Shown: positions 23,668 to 32,027 of the stretch, piece after piece
How the letters are laid out: the number at the start of each line of letters is the position of its first letter
Numbering within the stretch: position 1 is the first letter of the stretch
Source of the DNA: Salipiger abyssi
GTDB taxonomy: Bacteria > Pseudomonadota > Alphaproteobacteria > Rhodobacterales > Rhodobacteraceae
Assembly (NCBI RefSeq): GCF_017311415.1
Contig: NZ_JAEKIS010000003.1
Span: forward strand, 186,001-250,000
DNA length: 64,000 bases
Reading direction: 5' to 3'
Position numbers and translations under genes: made by a program
The notes under the pieces: generated by a model
Seen by the model: the letters and a program-made list of their open reading frames with translations, nothing else
Told to the model about the DNA's origin: nothing
Database searches by the model: none

Positions 23668-24348
23668 CGCGAGGATCTGGCGCAGGGTTTCGGAGGGCGG
23701 CACCGTGCGGAAGATGTCGCGCAGCATGGCGGCATCGGCGCGCAGCCCGTCGACCCAGCCGCCGCGCTTGGTGTGCTTGAGCGGACTGTCGACGCCGGGC
23801 CAGCGCACGATGGCCAGCCGCAGCCCGTCGCTCAGCCAGAGCCGGTTTATGAACACCTCCAGCCCGAAGCGGGGCAAGCCGCGCAGCGTGGCGGTATGGG
23901 CGGCGAGCAGCGCGCGCGGCATCACCCGTTCGCCCGAGATGTAGTCGATCCCCAGTGCACGCCAGAGCAGCGGCGCATTGCGGCGCAGGCTGATCGCTGC
24001 ATCGGCGCGGCGCTCCAGCACCGGCGCGATGAGGTCGCTCAGATGATCCGCGTCGAGCCCCAGAAGATCGCTGTCGAGCAGCAGCAGATGCTCGCCCCGC
24101 GCCGCCTCGATCCCGGTGGCCACGGCGCGGCTCTTGCCGCCGTTCTGCGGCTGCCGGATCACCCGCAGCGTGGGCGCGTCTGTCGCCAGCGCCTCGGCAC
24201 GGTCTGCGGTGCCGTCGGAAGAGCCGTCATCGACCACGATCACCTCGCAGATCAGCGGGTGATCCAGCACGGCGGCCAGAACGGCGCCGATGCGGGGGGC
24301 CTCGTTATAGGCGGGGATGATGCAGGAGAGCCGGGGCGTGTCGGTCAT
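23647..24348 (-). CDS. Family 2 glycosyltransferase
   Basis: A 233-residue GT-A enzyme. The N-terminal CIIPAYNEAPRIG segment, VVDDGSSDGT (nucleotide-sugar site, about 38-47) and LLLDSDL (the DXD metal site, about 90-96) are clear. There is no membrane helix, so it is probably peripheral. It is the last gene of the operon 26.9-23.6 kb. Its start overlaps the DedA stop (ATGA). In this context it may glycosylate a lipid or a polyprenyl phosphate. Confidence 0.87.
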   Translation of the reverse strand: MTDTPRLSCIIPAYNEAPRIGAVLAAVLDHPLICEVIVVDDGSSDGTADRAEALATDAPTLRVIRQPQNGGKSRAVATGIEAARGEHLLLLDSDLLGLDADHLSDLIAPVLERRADAAISLRRNAPLLWRALGIDYISGERVMPRALLAAHTATLRGLPRFGLEVFINRLWLSDGLRLAIVRWPGVDSPLKHTKRGGWVDGLRADAAMLRDIFRTVPPSETLRQILALRARRI

Positions 24349-24917
24349 TTGCGCGTCGTCCTTTTCAGCAGCCAGACGATCCCGGCCATGATCAGAACGC
24401 CGAGCAGCAGCAAAGAGATCCGTGCGATCCAGTCGTCGATCTTGCTGTAGGCCGCGCCGAAGGCATAGCCGAGCGCCACGAAGAACAGGCTTTTCGGGAT
24501 GGTGGCCAGCAGGTTGACCCAGAAGAAGCGGAACATCGGCATCTTCGCGAGCCCCGCCGCCACCAGCACGGCGGCACCTGCGGAATGGGTGAGCTTGCCG
24601 ATCACCAGCGTGCGGCTGCCATTTTTCTGGAAATGGCCGGCGACCTGGGCGAGCCGCGCGCGGCTCAGCCCCATGCGGTAGCGCCAGCGCAGGGGCAGCC
24701 TGTGCAGCCCCCAGCGCCCGAGCGCGTAGAACCCCATGTCGCCCACCATGTCGGCGAGGATCACCACGATGCTGACGCTCCAGACATCAAGCAGTCCGCG
24801 GCTGGCGAGCCATGCGGCGATGACCGTCACGATGGGGCCTTCCAGCACTGCGATGGGCGCCAGGATGGCCAGCCCGTTCTTGGCGATCAGGGCTGCAACT
24901 GTCTCCAATCCCAACAA
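24345..24917 (-). CDS. DedA family membrane protein
   Basis: A 190-residue polytopic inner-membrane protein with DedA landmarks: the E-G/P motif in LAPIAVLEGPIVTVIAA (residues 18-34), the FYALGRWG segment and GKLTHSAGAAVLVAAG, similar to the conserved F/H-R-x-x-P-G region of DedA. DedA proteins act as lipid scramblases or transporters for undecaprenyl phosphate and phospholipids. It lies 3 bp after the GT21 gene and overlaps the GT2 gene, so translation is coupled. Confidence 0.88.
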   Translation of the reverse strand: MLGLETVAALIAKNGLAILAPIAVLEGPIVTVIAAWLASRGLLDVWSVSIVVILADMVGDMGFYALGRWGLHRLPLRWRYRMGLSRARLAQVAGHFQKNGSRTLVIGKLTHSAGAAVLVAAGLAKMPMFRFFWVNLLATIPKSLFFVALGYAFGAAYSKIDDWIARISLLLLGVLIMAGIVWLLKRTTRK

Positions 24918-24920
24918 GTG

Positions 24921-26048
24921 CTACTCCGCCGGGCCCGCCGGGGTCTCGGGCGCCATATCCGTTCCACGCCATGTAAAGCCGCGCCCTGTCCATGTGGCAA
25001 GCCAGAGCGCCGGAAGCAAGAGATCGCGCAGCAGCATCGCCGCGAGATCGCGCAAGGAGGCGGGCCAGCCGGCACTGCGGGCCAGTGCCAGCTCGGCGCC
25101 GTACCAGACCAGTGGCAGCGCGATCAGCGTGGATGCGGGCAGCGCGCCCATGGCCACCAGCGCGGCGAGGGCTGCCAGCGGGATCAGCGGGCCCTGAGCG
25201 ATTTCGGCGCTGAAGATCATCGGAAAGCCGTCGCGGCGCACGCGGCTCCAGCGCAGCTGCCGGTCCCAGACGGCGCGGGCGCTGCGCTTGCCGATGGGCT
25301 GCGGAAAGAGGCGGGGTGTCAGGCGCACATGCCGGCCCTGATCGCGCACCAGCTTGGTCGAGGCGACATCCTCGGCGAGGTTGCGCCCCAGCGCCGGCAG
25401 GCCGCCGCCGGCCTCGAGCACGTTGCGGTTCCAGAACAGTGTCTTGCCCTGGGCAAAGCCGAAGCCCAGCGAATCCGCCGCAAGCTGCCAGCGCCCTTGC
25501 GAGCTGTTCAGAAAGGCGCATTCCAGCGCGCCCCAGAAATTGCCGGGCCGGATGCCGGCGGGCGGCGAGGACACCAGACCGGTATTCTCGCGCCAGCTTG
25601 CCACCAGGGTGCGCAAATAGTCGCGCGGTAAAAGCAGGTTGCTGTCGGTCATCGCCACCCATTCGCTGCGCGCCGCGACATAGCCCTTGTGCAGATTGTT
25701 GAGCTTGGGATTGCCGCTGATGGGCGTCTCGCCAAAGAGCAGCGTCGCCTCGATCTGCGGATTGTCGGCGATGAGCCGCTGCACCAGCGGCACGGCGGGG
25801 TCGTTTTGCGAGGGCGCGCAAAAGATCACCTCGTAACGCGGATAATCCTGCATGAAGGAGGAGGCCAGCGTTTCGGCGTCGAATGTGTCGAGCCCGCAGA
25901 CCGGGCGCACCAGCGAGATATAGGGCAGGGCACTGTCGTCGGCCCTGGGTGGTGCCGGCCGGTGATGACGGCGCGCGGTGAGGCCGGCGCTGAGCAGATG
26001 CGCGGCGAGCGGTATGGCGAGGGCGCAGAACAGCAGAATCTCGGTCAT
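24921..26048 (-). CDS. GT21-type lipid glycosyltransferase (ceramide/diacylglycerol glucosyltransferase-like)
   Basis: A 375-residue membrane glycosyltransferase. An N-terminal anchor (residues 3-23) is followed by a GT21 catalytic domain with SLVRPVCGLD, NPKLNNLHKGY (residues about 112-122), the acidic VAMTDSN site, the third acidic site in NLAEDVAS, and the acceptor motif RQLRWSRVRR. Hydrophobic helices follow at the C terminus. Family members use ceramide or diacylglycerol; processive GT21 enzymes making glycoglycerolipids are known in Agrobacterium and Mesorhizobium. The start at 26048 overlaps the upstream phosphoesterase stop by 4 bp. Confidence 0.87.
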   Translation of the reverse strand: MTEILLFCALAIPLAAHLLSAGLTARRHHRPAPPRADDSALPYISLVRPVCGLDTFDAETLASSFMQDYPRYEVIFCAPSQNDPAVPLVQRLIADNPQIEATLLFGETPISGNPKLNNLHKGYVAARSEWVAMTDSNLLLPRDYLRTLVASWRENTGLVSSPPAGIRPGNFWGALECAFLNSSQGRWQLAADSLGFGFAQGKTLFWNRNVLEAGGGLPALGRNLAEDVASTKLVRDQGRHVRLTPRLFPQPIGKRSARAVWDRQLRWSRVRRDGFPMIFSAEIAQGPLIPLAALAALVAMGALPASTLIALPLVWYGAELALARSAGWPASLRDLAAMLLRDLLLPALWLATWTGRGFTWRGTDMAPETPAGPAE

Positions 26049-26878
26049 GCGATGCCTCCGGCGAGCGCGCCGCCATCGTTCGGAGCCTGCTGCGGCGGCA
26101 GCGGGCGTGCCGGGGTGCGGGCGCGCTCGGGGCTGTATTCGATCAGCCGCATCTGGCCTTGCCGGTCTTCGCCGAGGGCGGTCAGGCTGTCGATCCAGTC
26201 GCCGCAATTGGCGTACATGATGCCGTCGCGGTGGCGCAGCGCGGGCTTGTGTGAATGGCCGCAGATCACGCCCGCCGTGCCGGCGGCGCGGGCCAGCGTG
26301 GTCAGCCGGTTCTCGAACCGGTCGCCCATGGCCATCACCCGGTTGGCGCGGTCGATCACCCGCTGTGCCGGGCTGCGGCTGTGGCGGTCGAGCGTGGCGT
26401 TGCGGCGGTGCCAGTCGTCGATCTGGCGCAGCATCGCGTCGAGCCGGCTGCCGAGCCGGGTCATGAAATGCCAGCGGAGGAAGCGCGGGTCGCACTGGTC
26501 GCCATGCATCACCAGATAGCGGCGCCCGTCGGCGGCCTTGTGGACCACGGCTTCGCGCAGTTCCCAGCCTTCGACCGTCGCGTCGGGCGCGCGCATGGCG
26601 GAGTCGTGGTTGCCGGGCAGGTAGACGATCCGCGTTCCGCTCGCGACGCGAGCGCGCAGATCGGCGAGCACCGCTTCGTGGCTCTCGCTCCAGTGGATGC
26701 GGCCGCCATGCCAGATGTCGAAGATGTCGCCGACGAGATAGATCGTCTCGGCTTCGATGTCGCGGAGGAACTCGAGAACCTGCGCCGGGCGGCTGGCGCG
26801 GGCTCCGAGATGCAGATCGGAGAGGAACAGGCTTCGCAGGGTCTGGCGGGCGTCGGTGCCGGCAGGAGAGGACGGCAT
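26045..26878 (-). CDS. Metallophosphoesterase, PlcP/LpxH-like
   Basis: A 277-residue calcineurin-like phosphoesterase. Metal-ligand motifs in order are SDLHLG (20-25), GDIFDIWH (about 50-57), GNHD (about 89-92), MHGDQ (about 123-127) and CGHSHKPA (about 208-215). Databases often label such proteins UDP-2,3-diacylglucosamine diphosphatase (LpxH). Alphaproteobacteria, however, generally use LpxI for that step, and the coupled GT21/DedA/GT2 genes point to PlcP, the phospholipase C of phosphate-stress lipid remodelling. I see no convincing Pho box in the 154-bp upstream gap. Family firm; substrate inferred. Confidence 0.85.
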   Translation of the reverse strand: MPSSPAGTDARQTLRSLFLSDLHLGARASRPAQVLEFLRDIEAETIYLVGDIFDIWHGGRIHWSESHEAVLADLRARVASGTRIVYLPGNHDSAMRAPDATVEGWELREAVVHKAADGRRYLVMHGDQCDPRFLRWHFMTRLGSRLDAMLRQIDDWHRRNATLDRHSRSPAQRVIDRANRVMAMGDRFENRLTTLARAAGTAGVICGHSHKPALRHRDGIMYANCGDWIDSLTALGEDRQGQMRLIEYSPERARTPARPLPPQQAPNDGGALAGGIA

Positions 26879-27032
26879 TCGGGCAACTTCCTTCTTCGCT
26901 CGCCCGCCTTATGGCGGCAGGATGTATCGGGAATGTGACGTCATTTAACGCAATGAAAGCTCTTCGGGTTCCCGGTTTAGGACGGAATGCCGCAGTGCGG
27001 CGTTTTGTTGCCAGTGGGTGCTTTGCGGGGGC

Positions 27033-28127
27033 TTAGCCCGGGTCGGTTCCAGCGATGCCGTCCTTGGCAACCGAGACCGCTTTCAGCACCGCGTAAAGCT
27101 GCTGCCCCTCGCGCAGATCCAGCGCTGCGACGGAGCGGCGTGTGACCCGCGATAGGATCACATTGCCGCCCGCGTCGAGCTGCACCAGCGCGCCCGGACC
27201 TTCGCCGAGCCGCAGGGCGGTGACGGTGGCCGGCAGCACGTTGAGCGCCGAGATGCCCTCGGGCCGCCGCGTGGCGAGCATCACGTCCTGCGCCTCCACA
27301 TGCACCCGCAGCGGCGTGCCCGGCGCGCGGGCCACATGCGGGACCAGCAGGCGCAGATCTCCCGCCGTAAGCTCGCTAAGACCGTCGGGGTGATGCGCCG
27401 TCACCCGCGCCTCCAGCACCGCGCCCGCCGCGCCAGCGCCCAAGGGCGTGACTGACGGGTCGCCCAGCACTTCGGTGGCCGAGCCCTGCCGCGCGACGCC
27501 ACCGTTCTGAAGCGCCACGACCGAGGTCGCGAGCCGCGCCACCTCGGCGGGGGCGTGGCTGACATAGAGGATCGGCACCGAGGTTTCGTCGCGCAGCCGC
27601 TCGAAATAGGGCAGGATCTCTGCCTTGCGCGCCTCGTCGAGCGCTGCGAGCGGTTCGTCGGCGAGGATCAGGCGGGGATTGGCAAGCAGCGCGCGACCGA
27701 TGGCGACGCGCTGCCGCTCACCGCCCGACAGGCCGCCGGGACGGCGCGTCAGCAGCGGCCCGATGCCCAGCATCTCGACGACGTTGTCGAGCGGCTCCTG
27801 CGGGCCGGATTTCGGGGCGAACCAGCGCCCGTAGAGGAGGTTTTGCCGCACCGTCAGATGCGGAAAGAGGCGGGCATCCTGAAAGATATAGCCGAGCCTG
27901 CGCTTATGCGGCGGCAGCCAGATCCGCTGCGCGCTGTCGAAAAGCGCCCGCTCGCCGATGGCGATGCGTCCGGCATCCGGGCGGAAGAGCCCGGCCACCG
28001 CGTTGATGATGGTGGTCTTGCCGGAGCCCGAGCGCCCGAAGAGCACGGTCAGCCCGGGCGGCGCCTTAAAGGCGATATCGAGCGAGAAGGTGCCGAAGCT
28101 GTGCCGGATGGCGACGTCGAGGCTCAT
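27033..28127 (-). CDS. modC: Molybdate ABC transporter ATPase
   Basis: A 364-residue ATPase. Walker A is GRSGSGKTT (about residues 32-40), signature LSGGERQR, Walker B LILADEPLAALD, H-loop in VSHAPAE. The C-terminal 70 residues form a molybdate-binding TOBE-type domain (INVLPATVTALRLGEGPG-like region), which distinguishes ModC from other ATPases. It is the last gene of modABC. The start at 28127 overlaps the modB stop by 4 bp. The frame is open upstream, but that part shadows modB. Confidence 0.95.
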   Translation of the reverse strand: MSLDVAIRHSFGTFSLDIAFKAPPGLTVLFGRSGSGKTTIINAVAGLFRPDAGRIAIGERALFDSAQRIWLPPHKRRLGYIFQDARLFPHLTVRQNLLYGRWFAPKSGPQEPLDNVVEMLGIGPLLTRRPGGLSGGERQRVAIGRALLANPRLILADEPLAALDEARKAEILPYFERLRDETSVPILYVSHAPAEVARLATSVVALQNGGVARQGSATEVLGDPSVTPLGAGAAGAVLEARVTAHHPDGLSELTAGDLRLLVPHVARAPGTPLRVHVEAQDVMLATRRPEGISALNVLPATVTALRLGEGPGALVQLDAGGNVILSRVTRRSVAALDLREGQQLYAVLKAVSVAKDGIAGTDPG

Positions 28128-28816
28128 GTGCCGGCCACCCGTTTGGCGATCTTGCGCGACAGGATCTCGGACAGCATGAGCGCCGTCATGGCGATGGCCA
28201 CCGAGACGACGACCAGCCGCAGCGCCGAGGCCTCGCCGCCGGGCACCTGGAGGAAGGCGTAGATCGCCGAGGGCAGGGTCTGGGTCTGGCCGGGGATGTT
28301 GGAGACGAAGGTGATGGTGGCGCCGAACTCGCCCATCGCCTTGGCAAAGGCGAGGATGGCGCCGGCGAGGATGCCGGGCAGGATCAGCGGCAGCGTCACC
28401 GTGGCAAAGACCCAGAGCCGCGAGGCGCCGAGCGTGGCGCCGGCCTGCTCCAGTTTGGGGTCCACCGCCTCGATTGAGAGGCGGATTGCGCGGACCATGA
28501 GCGGAAAGGCCATGATCCCCGCCGCCAGCGCCGCGCCGGACCAGCGAAAGGCGAAGACGATGCCGATCTCCTTCAGCGGTGCGCCGATCGGGCCGCGCGT
28601 GCCAAAGGTCAGCAGCAGCACGTAGCCGGTGACCACCGGCGGCAGGATCAGCGGCAGATGCACCAGCCCGTTGAGGATCTGCTTGCCCGGAAACTCCCAC
28701 CGCGCCAGTGCGAAAGCGATGAAGATGCCGGGCGGCAGCGCCGCCAGCGTCGCCCAGAGCGCCACGCGCAGCGACAGCGCGACGGCCTGCCATTCCTCCG
28801 GGCTAAGCTGAAACAT
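28124..28816 (-). CDS. modB: Molybdate ABC transporter permease
   Basis: A 230-residue inner-membrane permease with about five to six helices and the binding-protein-dependent transport EAA-like motif (DPKLEQAGATLGASRLWVF, about residues 122-140) that contacts ModC. ModB forms the homodimeric channel. It lies 9 bp after modA and overlaps modC. Confidence 0.95.
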   Translation of the reverse strand: MFQLSPEEWQAVALSLRVALWATLAALPPGIFIAFALARWEFPGKQILNGLVHLPLILPPVVTGYVLLLTFGTRGPIGAPLKEIGIVFAFRWSGAALAAGIMAFPLMVRAIRLSIEAVDPKLEQAGATLGASRLWVFATVTLPLILPGILAGAILAFAKAMGEFGATITFVSNIPGQTQTLPSAIYAFLQVPGGEASALRLVVVSVAIAMTALMLSEILSRKIAKRVAGT

Positions 28817-28825
28817 TGCGGGCGG

Positions 28826-29599
28826 TTACTCCGTCAGGACGGTGAAACCCTGCCGCTCAAACGCGGCGCGCGCAACCGGCCCCTGTAGGTAATCGAGAAA
28901 CTCCGCCGCGATGGGGGTGTCGCTCTCGGCAAGCACGGCTGCCGGGTAGACGATGGGTGGGTGGCTGTCTTTGGGAAAGGCGCCCAGCACGGTGACATCG
29001 GGTTCTGCCGCCGCGTCGGTGGCATAGACGATGCCCATGGGCGCCTCGCCGGTGGCCACCAGCGCCAGCGCGGCGCGCACATTGTCGGCCTGCGCCACCT
29101 TCGGTGCGACACCGTCCCAGAGCCCCAGCGACTCGAGCGCCGCCTTGCCGTAGATCCCGGCGGGCACCGCGTCGACCAGCGCCATGGCCAGCCTGTCCTC
29201 GCCCAGCATGTCGGCAAGCGGCAGGTCGGGGGCGATCTCGACCGGCGTGGCGCCGGCATCATGGGCGATCAGCACGATGGCATTGCCCAGCAGGTCGGTG
29301 CGGCTTTCAGCGTCGATCAGGCCCTCTTCTTCCAGGGTGTCCATCCAGCCGACATTGGCGGAGATGAACACATCCGCCGGCGCGCCCGCCTGGATCTGTC
29401 GCGCCAGCGACGAGGAGCCGGCCAGCGAGATCACGGCTTTGTTGCCGGTTTCTTCGCCGTAGCGTTCCGCGACCTCGTCCATGGCGTTCTTCATGCTCGC
29501 CGCGGCGAAGACGGTGACGTCATCGGCCTGGGCGGCACCGGCGATCAGAGTGGTGAGGGCGATGGCGCACAGCCCGGGGGCGGGGAAAACAGCGGACAT
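28826..29599 (-). CDS. modA: Molybdate-binding periplasmic protein
   Basis: A 257-residue substrate-binding protein with a signal peptide (cleavage after AGAAQA, about residue 25). The mature N terminus has TVFAAASMKNAMDEV, with the oxyanion-binding Ser, and SLAGSSSLARQIQAGAPADVFISAN follows, another binding-loop serine set. The first gene of modABC. A palindrome fitting a ModE site lies 17 bp upstream of its start. Confidence 0.96.
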   Translation of the reverse strand: MSAVFPAPGLCAIALTTLIAGAAQADDVTVFAAASMKNAMDEVAERYGEETGNKAVISLAGSSSLARQIQAGAPADVFISANVGWMDTLEEEGLIDAESRTDLLGNAIVLIAHDAGATPVEIAPDLPLADMLGEDRLAMALVDAVPAGIYGKAALESLGLWDGVAPKVAQADNVRAALALVATGEAPMGIVYATDAAAEPDVTVLGAFPKDSHPPIVYPAAVLAESDTPIAAEFLDYLQGPVARAAFERQGFTVLTE

Positions 29600-29616
29600 G
29601 AAGGATCCTCAGGCTT

Positions 29617-29638
29617 GATATGTTTTGTGAAACATATC
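29617..29638. promoter_or_regulatory. Candidate ModE box of modABC
   Basis: Perfect inverted repeat GATATGTTT-N4-AAACATATC, immediately upstream of the modA ribosome-binding site and downstream of the modE stop. Its placement suits repression of modABC by molybdate-loaded ModE. Confidence 0.78.
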
Positions 29639-29664
29639 GCGTGCCGGAGGCGAGATGGCAAGCG

Positions 29665-30048
29665 TTATTTCCCATCGGGAACATCGGAGAGCAGCGATTG
29701 CAGCGCCGCGATCTCCTCGGCGCCCGCCGTGGCGGCGGCGGTCTCGAAGCGGCGGTAATGGTCGAGCACCTGTAACCCGGTCTCGGAAAGTTGCGCCCCG
29801 CCGCCCTTGCTGCCGCCGCGCGTCCGTTCCACCAGGGGCGCACGGAAGGCACGGTTCATTTCCTCGACGAGGCTCCAGGCGCGTTTGTAGCTCATCGACA
29901 TGGCCCGCCCCGCAGCGGCAATGGAGCCGGTCTGCTGGATAAGCTCCAGCAGATCCGCCTTGCCGGGGCCGAGCATGGCGCTGTCGCCGAACAGGATGCG
30001 CAGGCGCAGGCGGATTTCGGGGTCAGGGGGCTGGGATGTGGCGCTCAT
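29665..30048 (-). CDS. modE: ModE-type winged-helix molybdate regulator (DNA-binding domain only)
   Basis: A 127-residue winged helix-turn-helix protein matching the N-terminal domain of ModE: FGDSAMLGPGKADLLELI, GSIAAAGRAMSMSYKRAWSLVEEMN (recognition helix, about residues 45-69) and GGSKGGGAQLSETG (wing). The C-terminal molbindin domains of full-length ModE are absent, so molybdate sensing must differ or involve a partner. Such short ModE proteins are common in alphaproteobacteria. It lies 66 bp upstream of modA on the same strand. The start at 30048 is chosen over a longer frame. Confidence 0.88.
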   Translation of the reverse strand: MSATSQPPDPEIRLRLRILFGDSAMLGPGKADLLELIQQTGSIAAAGRAMSMSYKRAWSLVEEMNRAFRAPLVERTRGGSKGGGAQLSETGLQVLDHYRRFETAAATAGAEEIAALQSLLSDVPDGK

Positions 30049-30123
30049 GGCGCGGAGTGTCGGGGATCGCGCTTGCGCTTGCAAGCGCGGGAGGGTTGAG
30101 TTGCCGGAACGGGAGGGCCGGAG

Positions 30124-30729
30124 ATGTTCGACGCGAGACTGCTGCCGCTTCAGCGGCGTCTGCTGCACGGGCCGGCGCGGGCGCTGCACGGGCGCGGTGT
30201 GGGGGCCGATGCGATTACGCTTGCGGGCTTTGCCTGCGGGCTGCTGGCGGTGCTGGCGGCGGCCTGCGGTCTCTTCGGGCTGGCGCTGGCCGGGCTGGCG
30301 GCGAACCGGCTGGCCGACGGGCTCGACGGCGAGGTGGCGCGGCTGGCGGGGCCGACCGACCGGGGCGCCTTTCTCGATATCGCGCTGGATTTCGTCTTTT
30401 ACGCGCTGTTCCCGGTGGGTTTCGGACTGGCGGATCCGGCGGCCAACGCGGTGCCGGCGCTGGTCCTCGTGGCGAGCTTTGTCGGCACCGGCTCATCCTT
30501 TCTCGCCTTTTCGGTGATCGCCGAGCGGCGCGGCATCCGGGCCGACGCCTATCCCAGCAAGGGCATCTATTATCTCGGCGGGCTGACCGAGGGCGGCGAG
30601 ACCATCGCGCTCTTTGTGGCCATGTGCCTGTTTCCCGGCGCCTTTCCTGCGCTGGCGCTGGTCTTTGCGGCGGCCTGTTTCGTCACGACCCTGACCCGCT
30701 GGCTGGCGGGCTGGCGGCTCTTCGGCTGA
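30124..30729 (+). CDS. CDP-alcohol phosphatidyltransferase family protein
   Basis: A 201-residue inner-membrane enzyme. The diagnostic motif D-x2-DG-x2-AR-x8-G-x3-D-x3-D is present in DGLDGEVARLAGPTDRGAFLDIALD (residues about 64-88), with six hydrophobic helices. The family transfers a phosphatidyl or phospho-group from a CDP-alcohol to an alcohol acceptor; the specific product (PG, PI or PS type) cannot be told. The 3' end overlaps the convergent reductase gene by 47 bp. It starts 75 bp from modE, divergently. Confidence 0.88.
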   Translation: MFDARLLPLQRRLLHGPARALHGRGVGADAITLAGFACGLLAVLAAACGLFGLALAGLAANRLADGLDGEVARLAGPTDRGAFLDIALDFVFYALFPVGFGLADPAANAVPALVLVASFVGTGSSFLAFSVIAERRGIRADAYPSKGIYYLGGLTEGGETIALFVAMCLFPGAFPALALVFAAACFVTTLTRWLAGWRLFG

Positions 30730-31861
30730 GCATCCCGCCGCGCAACAGGCGCAGGGGCAGACGGCGCAGGGTGAGCAGCAGGAGCTCCGGATACTCGATC
30801 TCGCCGGCCAGAAGCGCCATGTAGCGCTGTCGTGCGGTGGTCGAGTCGTGAAAAAGCCGGGCGAAATACGGGCTCGTTTGGTCGGAAAAGATCAGAGGCC
30901 GCAAGAGGTTGGCATGTCGCAGCCCCCGGTGCAGCGGGCCAAGCGCGCGGCGGTAGCGGCTGAGCGCACTCTCGGGCGCGCCGTCGGCGAGGGCCTCCGC
31001 GACCGCTTTGGCGGCGTAGTGGCCGCTGAGGATCGCGTGGCCGATGCCCTCGCCGGTGATCGGATCCACCAGCCCCGCCGCATCGCCGGCCAGCAGGATG
31101 GCGCCGCGCCCGGGCGTCCGGCGGAAATCGCCGAAGGGCAGGAAATGGCCCTTGATCCGCAGCGCCTTTGGGGCATCGAGTTCGGAAAGATAGCGCATCA
31201 TCCCCGCGCGCATTCGCGGATTGCATGCGTGCAGCCCGCCGATGCCGATTGTGGTGCTTTCCGGTTTCGGAAAGCGCCAGCCATAGCCCCAGTTTGCGGC
31301 ACCGAAATCGATGCGGATCGGCTCCTGCGGTGCCGGCGGGGCCTCGGTCTCAAGCGCGAAGCCGATCTTCGCCTTGTCGAAAGACGCGCCGAAGAGATGG
31401 CGGGCGACGACGCTTTGCACCCCGTCCGCGCCGATCAGCGCGGAGAACGTCAGCAGCGTGCCGTTTTCCAGCGTGACCTGTCCCGCGCCGATCTCGCGCA
31501 GCCGCGTGCCGGTGAGATCCACCGCCCCGGCCTCCAACGCCAGCGCCAGCAGGTGATGGTCGAGCGAGAGCCGCGTGGTCAGGTGCAGCGGCGGGCTGTC
31601 GGTCATCTCGCCCAGCGGCGCGCCGTCCCGGTAGAAGACCAGCCGCTCGTGACGGGTGAGCATGTCGGGCGGGGGCAGGGCGGAGAGTGCCGCCTGATGG
31701 CTCAGACAGCGCCCTGTGATCAGCCCGCCGCAGAGCTTGTCGCGGGGAAAGACCGCCTTGTCGATCAGCGCGACGCGCAGCCCGGCCCGCGCGGCCACCA
31801 GCGCGGCGGTTGCACCGGCGGGACCGGCGCCGAGAACGATCAGGTCGAAACGGGTCAGCAT
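30683..31861 (-). CDS. Geranylgeranyl-reductase-like FAD-dependent oxidoreductase
   Basis: A 392-residue flavoprotein. It has the N-terminal FAD dinucleotide-binding motif VLGAGPAGATAA (9-20) and the KLCGGLITGR segment typical of geranylgeranyl reductases. A second FAD motif, LLAGDAAGLVDPITGEGIGHAI (about 273-294), contacts the flavin phosphates. Relatives reduce isoprenoid double bonds in chlorophyll/quinone or archaeal lipid pathways. No photosynthesis gene is nearby, so the substrate is open. Its C-terminal tail overlaps the phosphatidyltransferase gene by 47 bp. Confidence 0.86.
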   Translation of the reverse strand: MLTRFDLIVLGAGPAGATAALVAARAGLRVALIDKAVFPRDKLCGGLITGRCLSHQAALSALPPPDMLTRHERLVFYRDGAPLGEMTDSPPLHLTTRLSLDHHLLALALEAGAVDLTGTRLREIGAGQVTLENGTLLTFSALIGADGVQSVVARHLFGASFDKAKIGFALETEAPPAPQEPIRIDFGAANWGYGWRFPKPESTTIGIGGLHACNPRMRAGMMRYLSELDAPKALRIKGHFLPFGDFRRTPGRGAILLAGDAAGLVDPITGEGIGHAILSGHYAAKAVAEALADGAPESALSRYRRALGPLHRGLRHANLLRPLIFSDQTSPYFARLFHDSTTARQRYMALLAGEIEYPELLLLTLRRLPLRLLRGGMLSRRAASPPASGSGS

Positions 31862-31923
31862 CCGGGCTCCGCGTCATGGTCTGGCAGGATGACAATGTGG
31901 CGAAGCGCAGTTTGCGGCAATGC

Positions 31924-31937
31924 GGAATAGATATTCC
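31924..31937. promoter_or_regulatory. Palindrome in the reductase/DUF2892 divergent region
   Basis: GGAATA-N2-TATTCC in the 166-bp gap between divergent genes, next to an AT-rich stretch. A possible operator; the regulator is unknown. Confidence 0.35.
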
Positions 31938-32027
31938 AAATATTGCATTTGAATGAGCCGAGGCGTATCTTTCCGGACCGAACGCGGCGGAACGGGTCTG
32001 TCCGCGGAACTCGACAGGAGAAGAGAA

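Noticed and set aside
26881-26897. Possible half copy of the double-palindrome element (GCAACTTCCTTC)
   Set aside because: It is the ribosome site and leader of the phosphoesterase gene and has no second arm.
26879-27032. Pho box upstream of the phosphoesterase operon
   Set aside because: One 7-bp part match to CTGTCAT was seen, but the required direct repeat at 11-bp spacing is absent.
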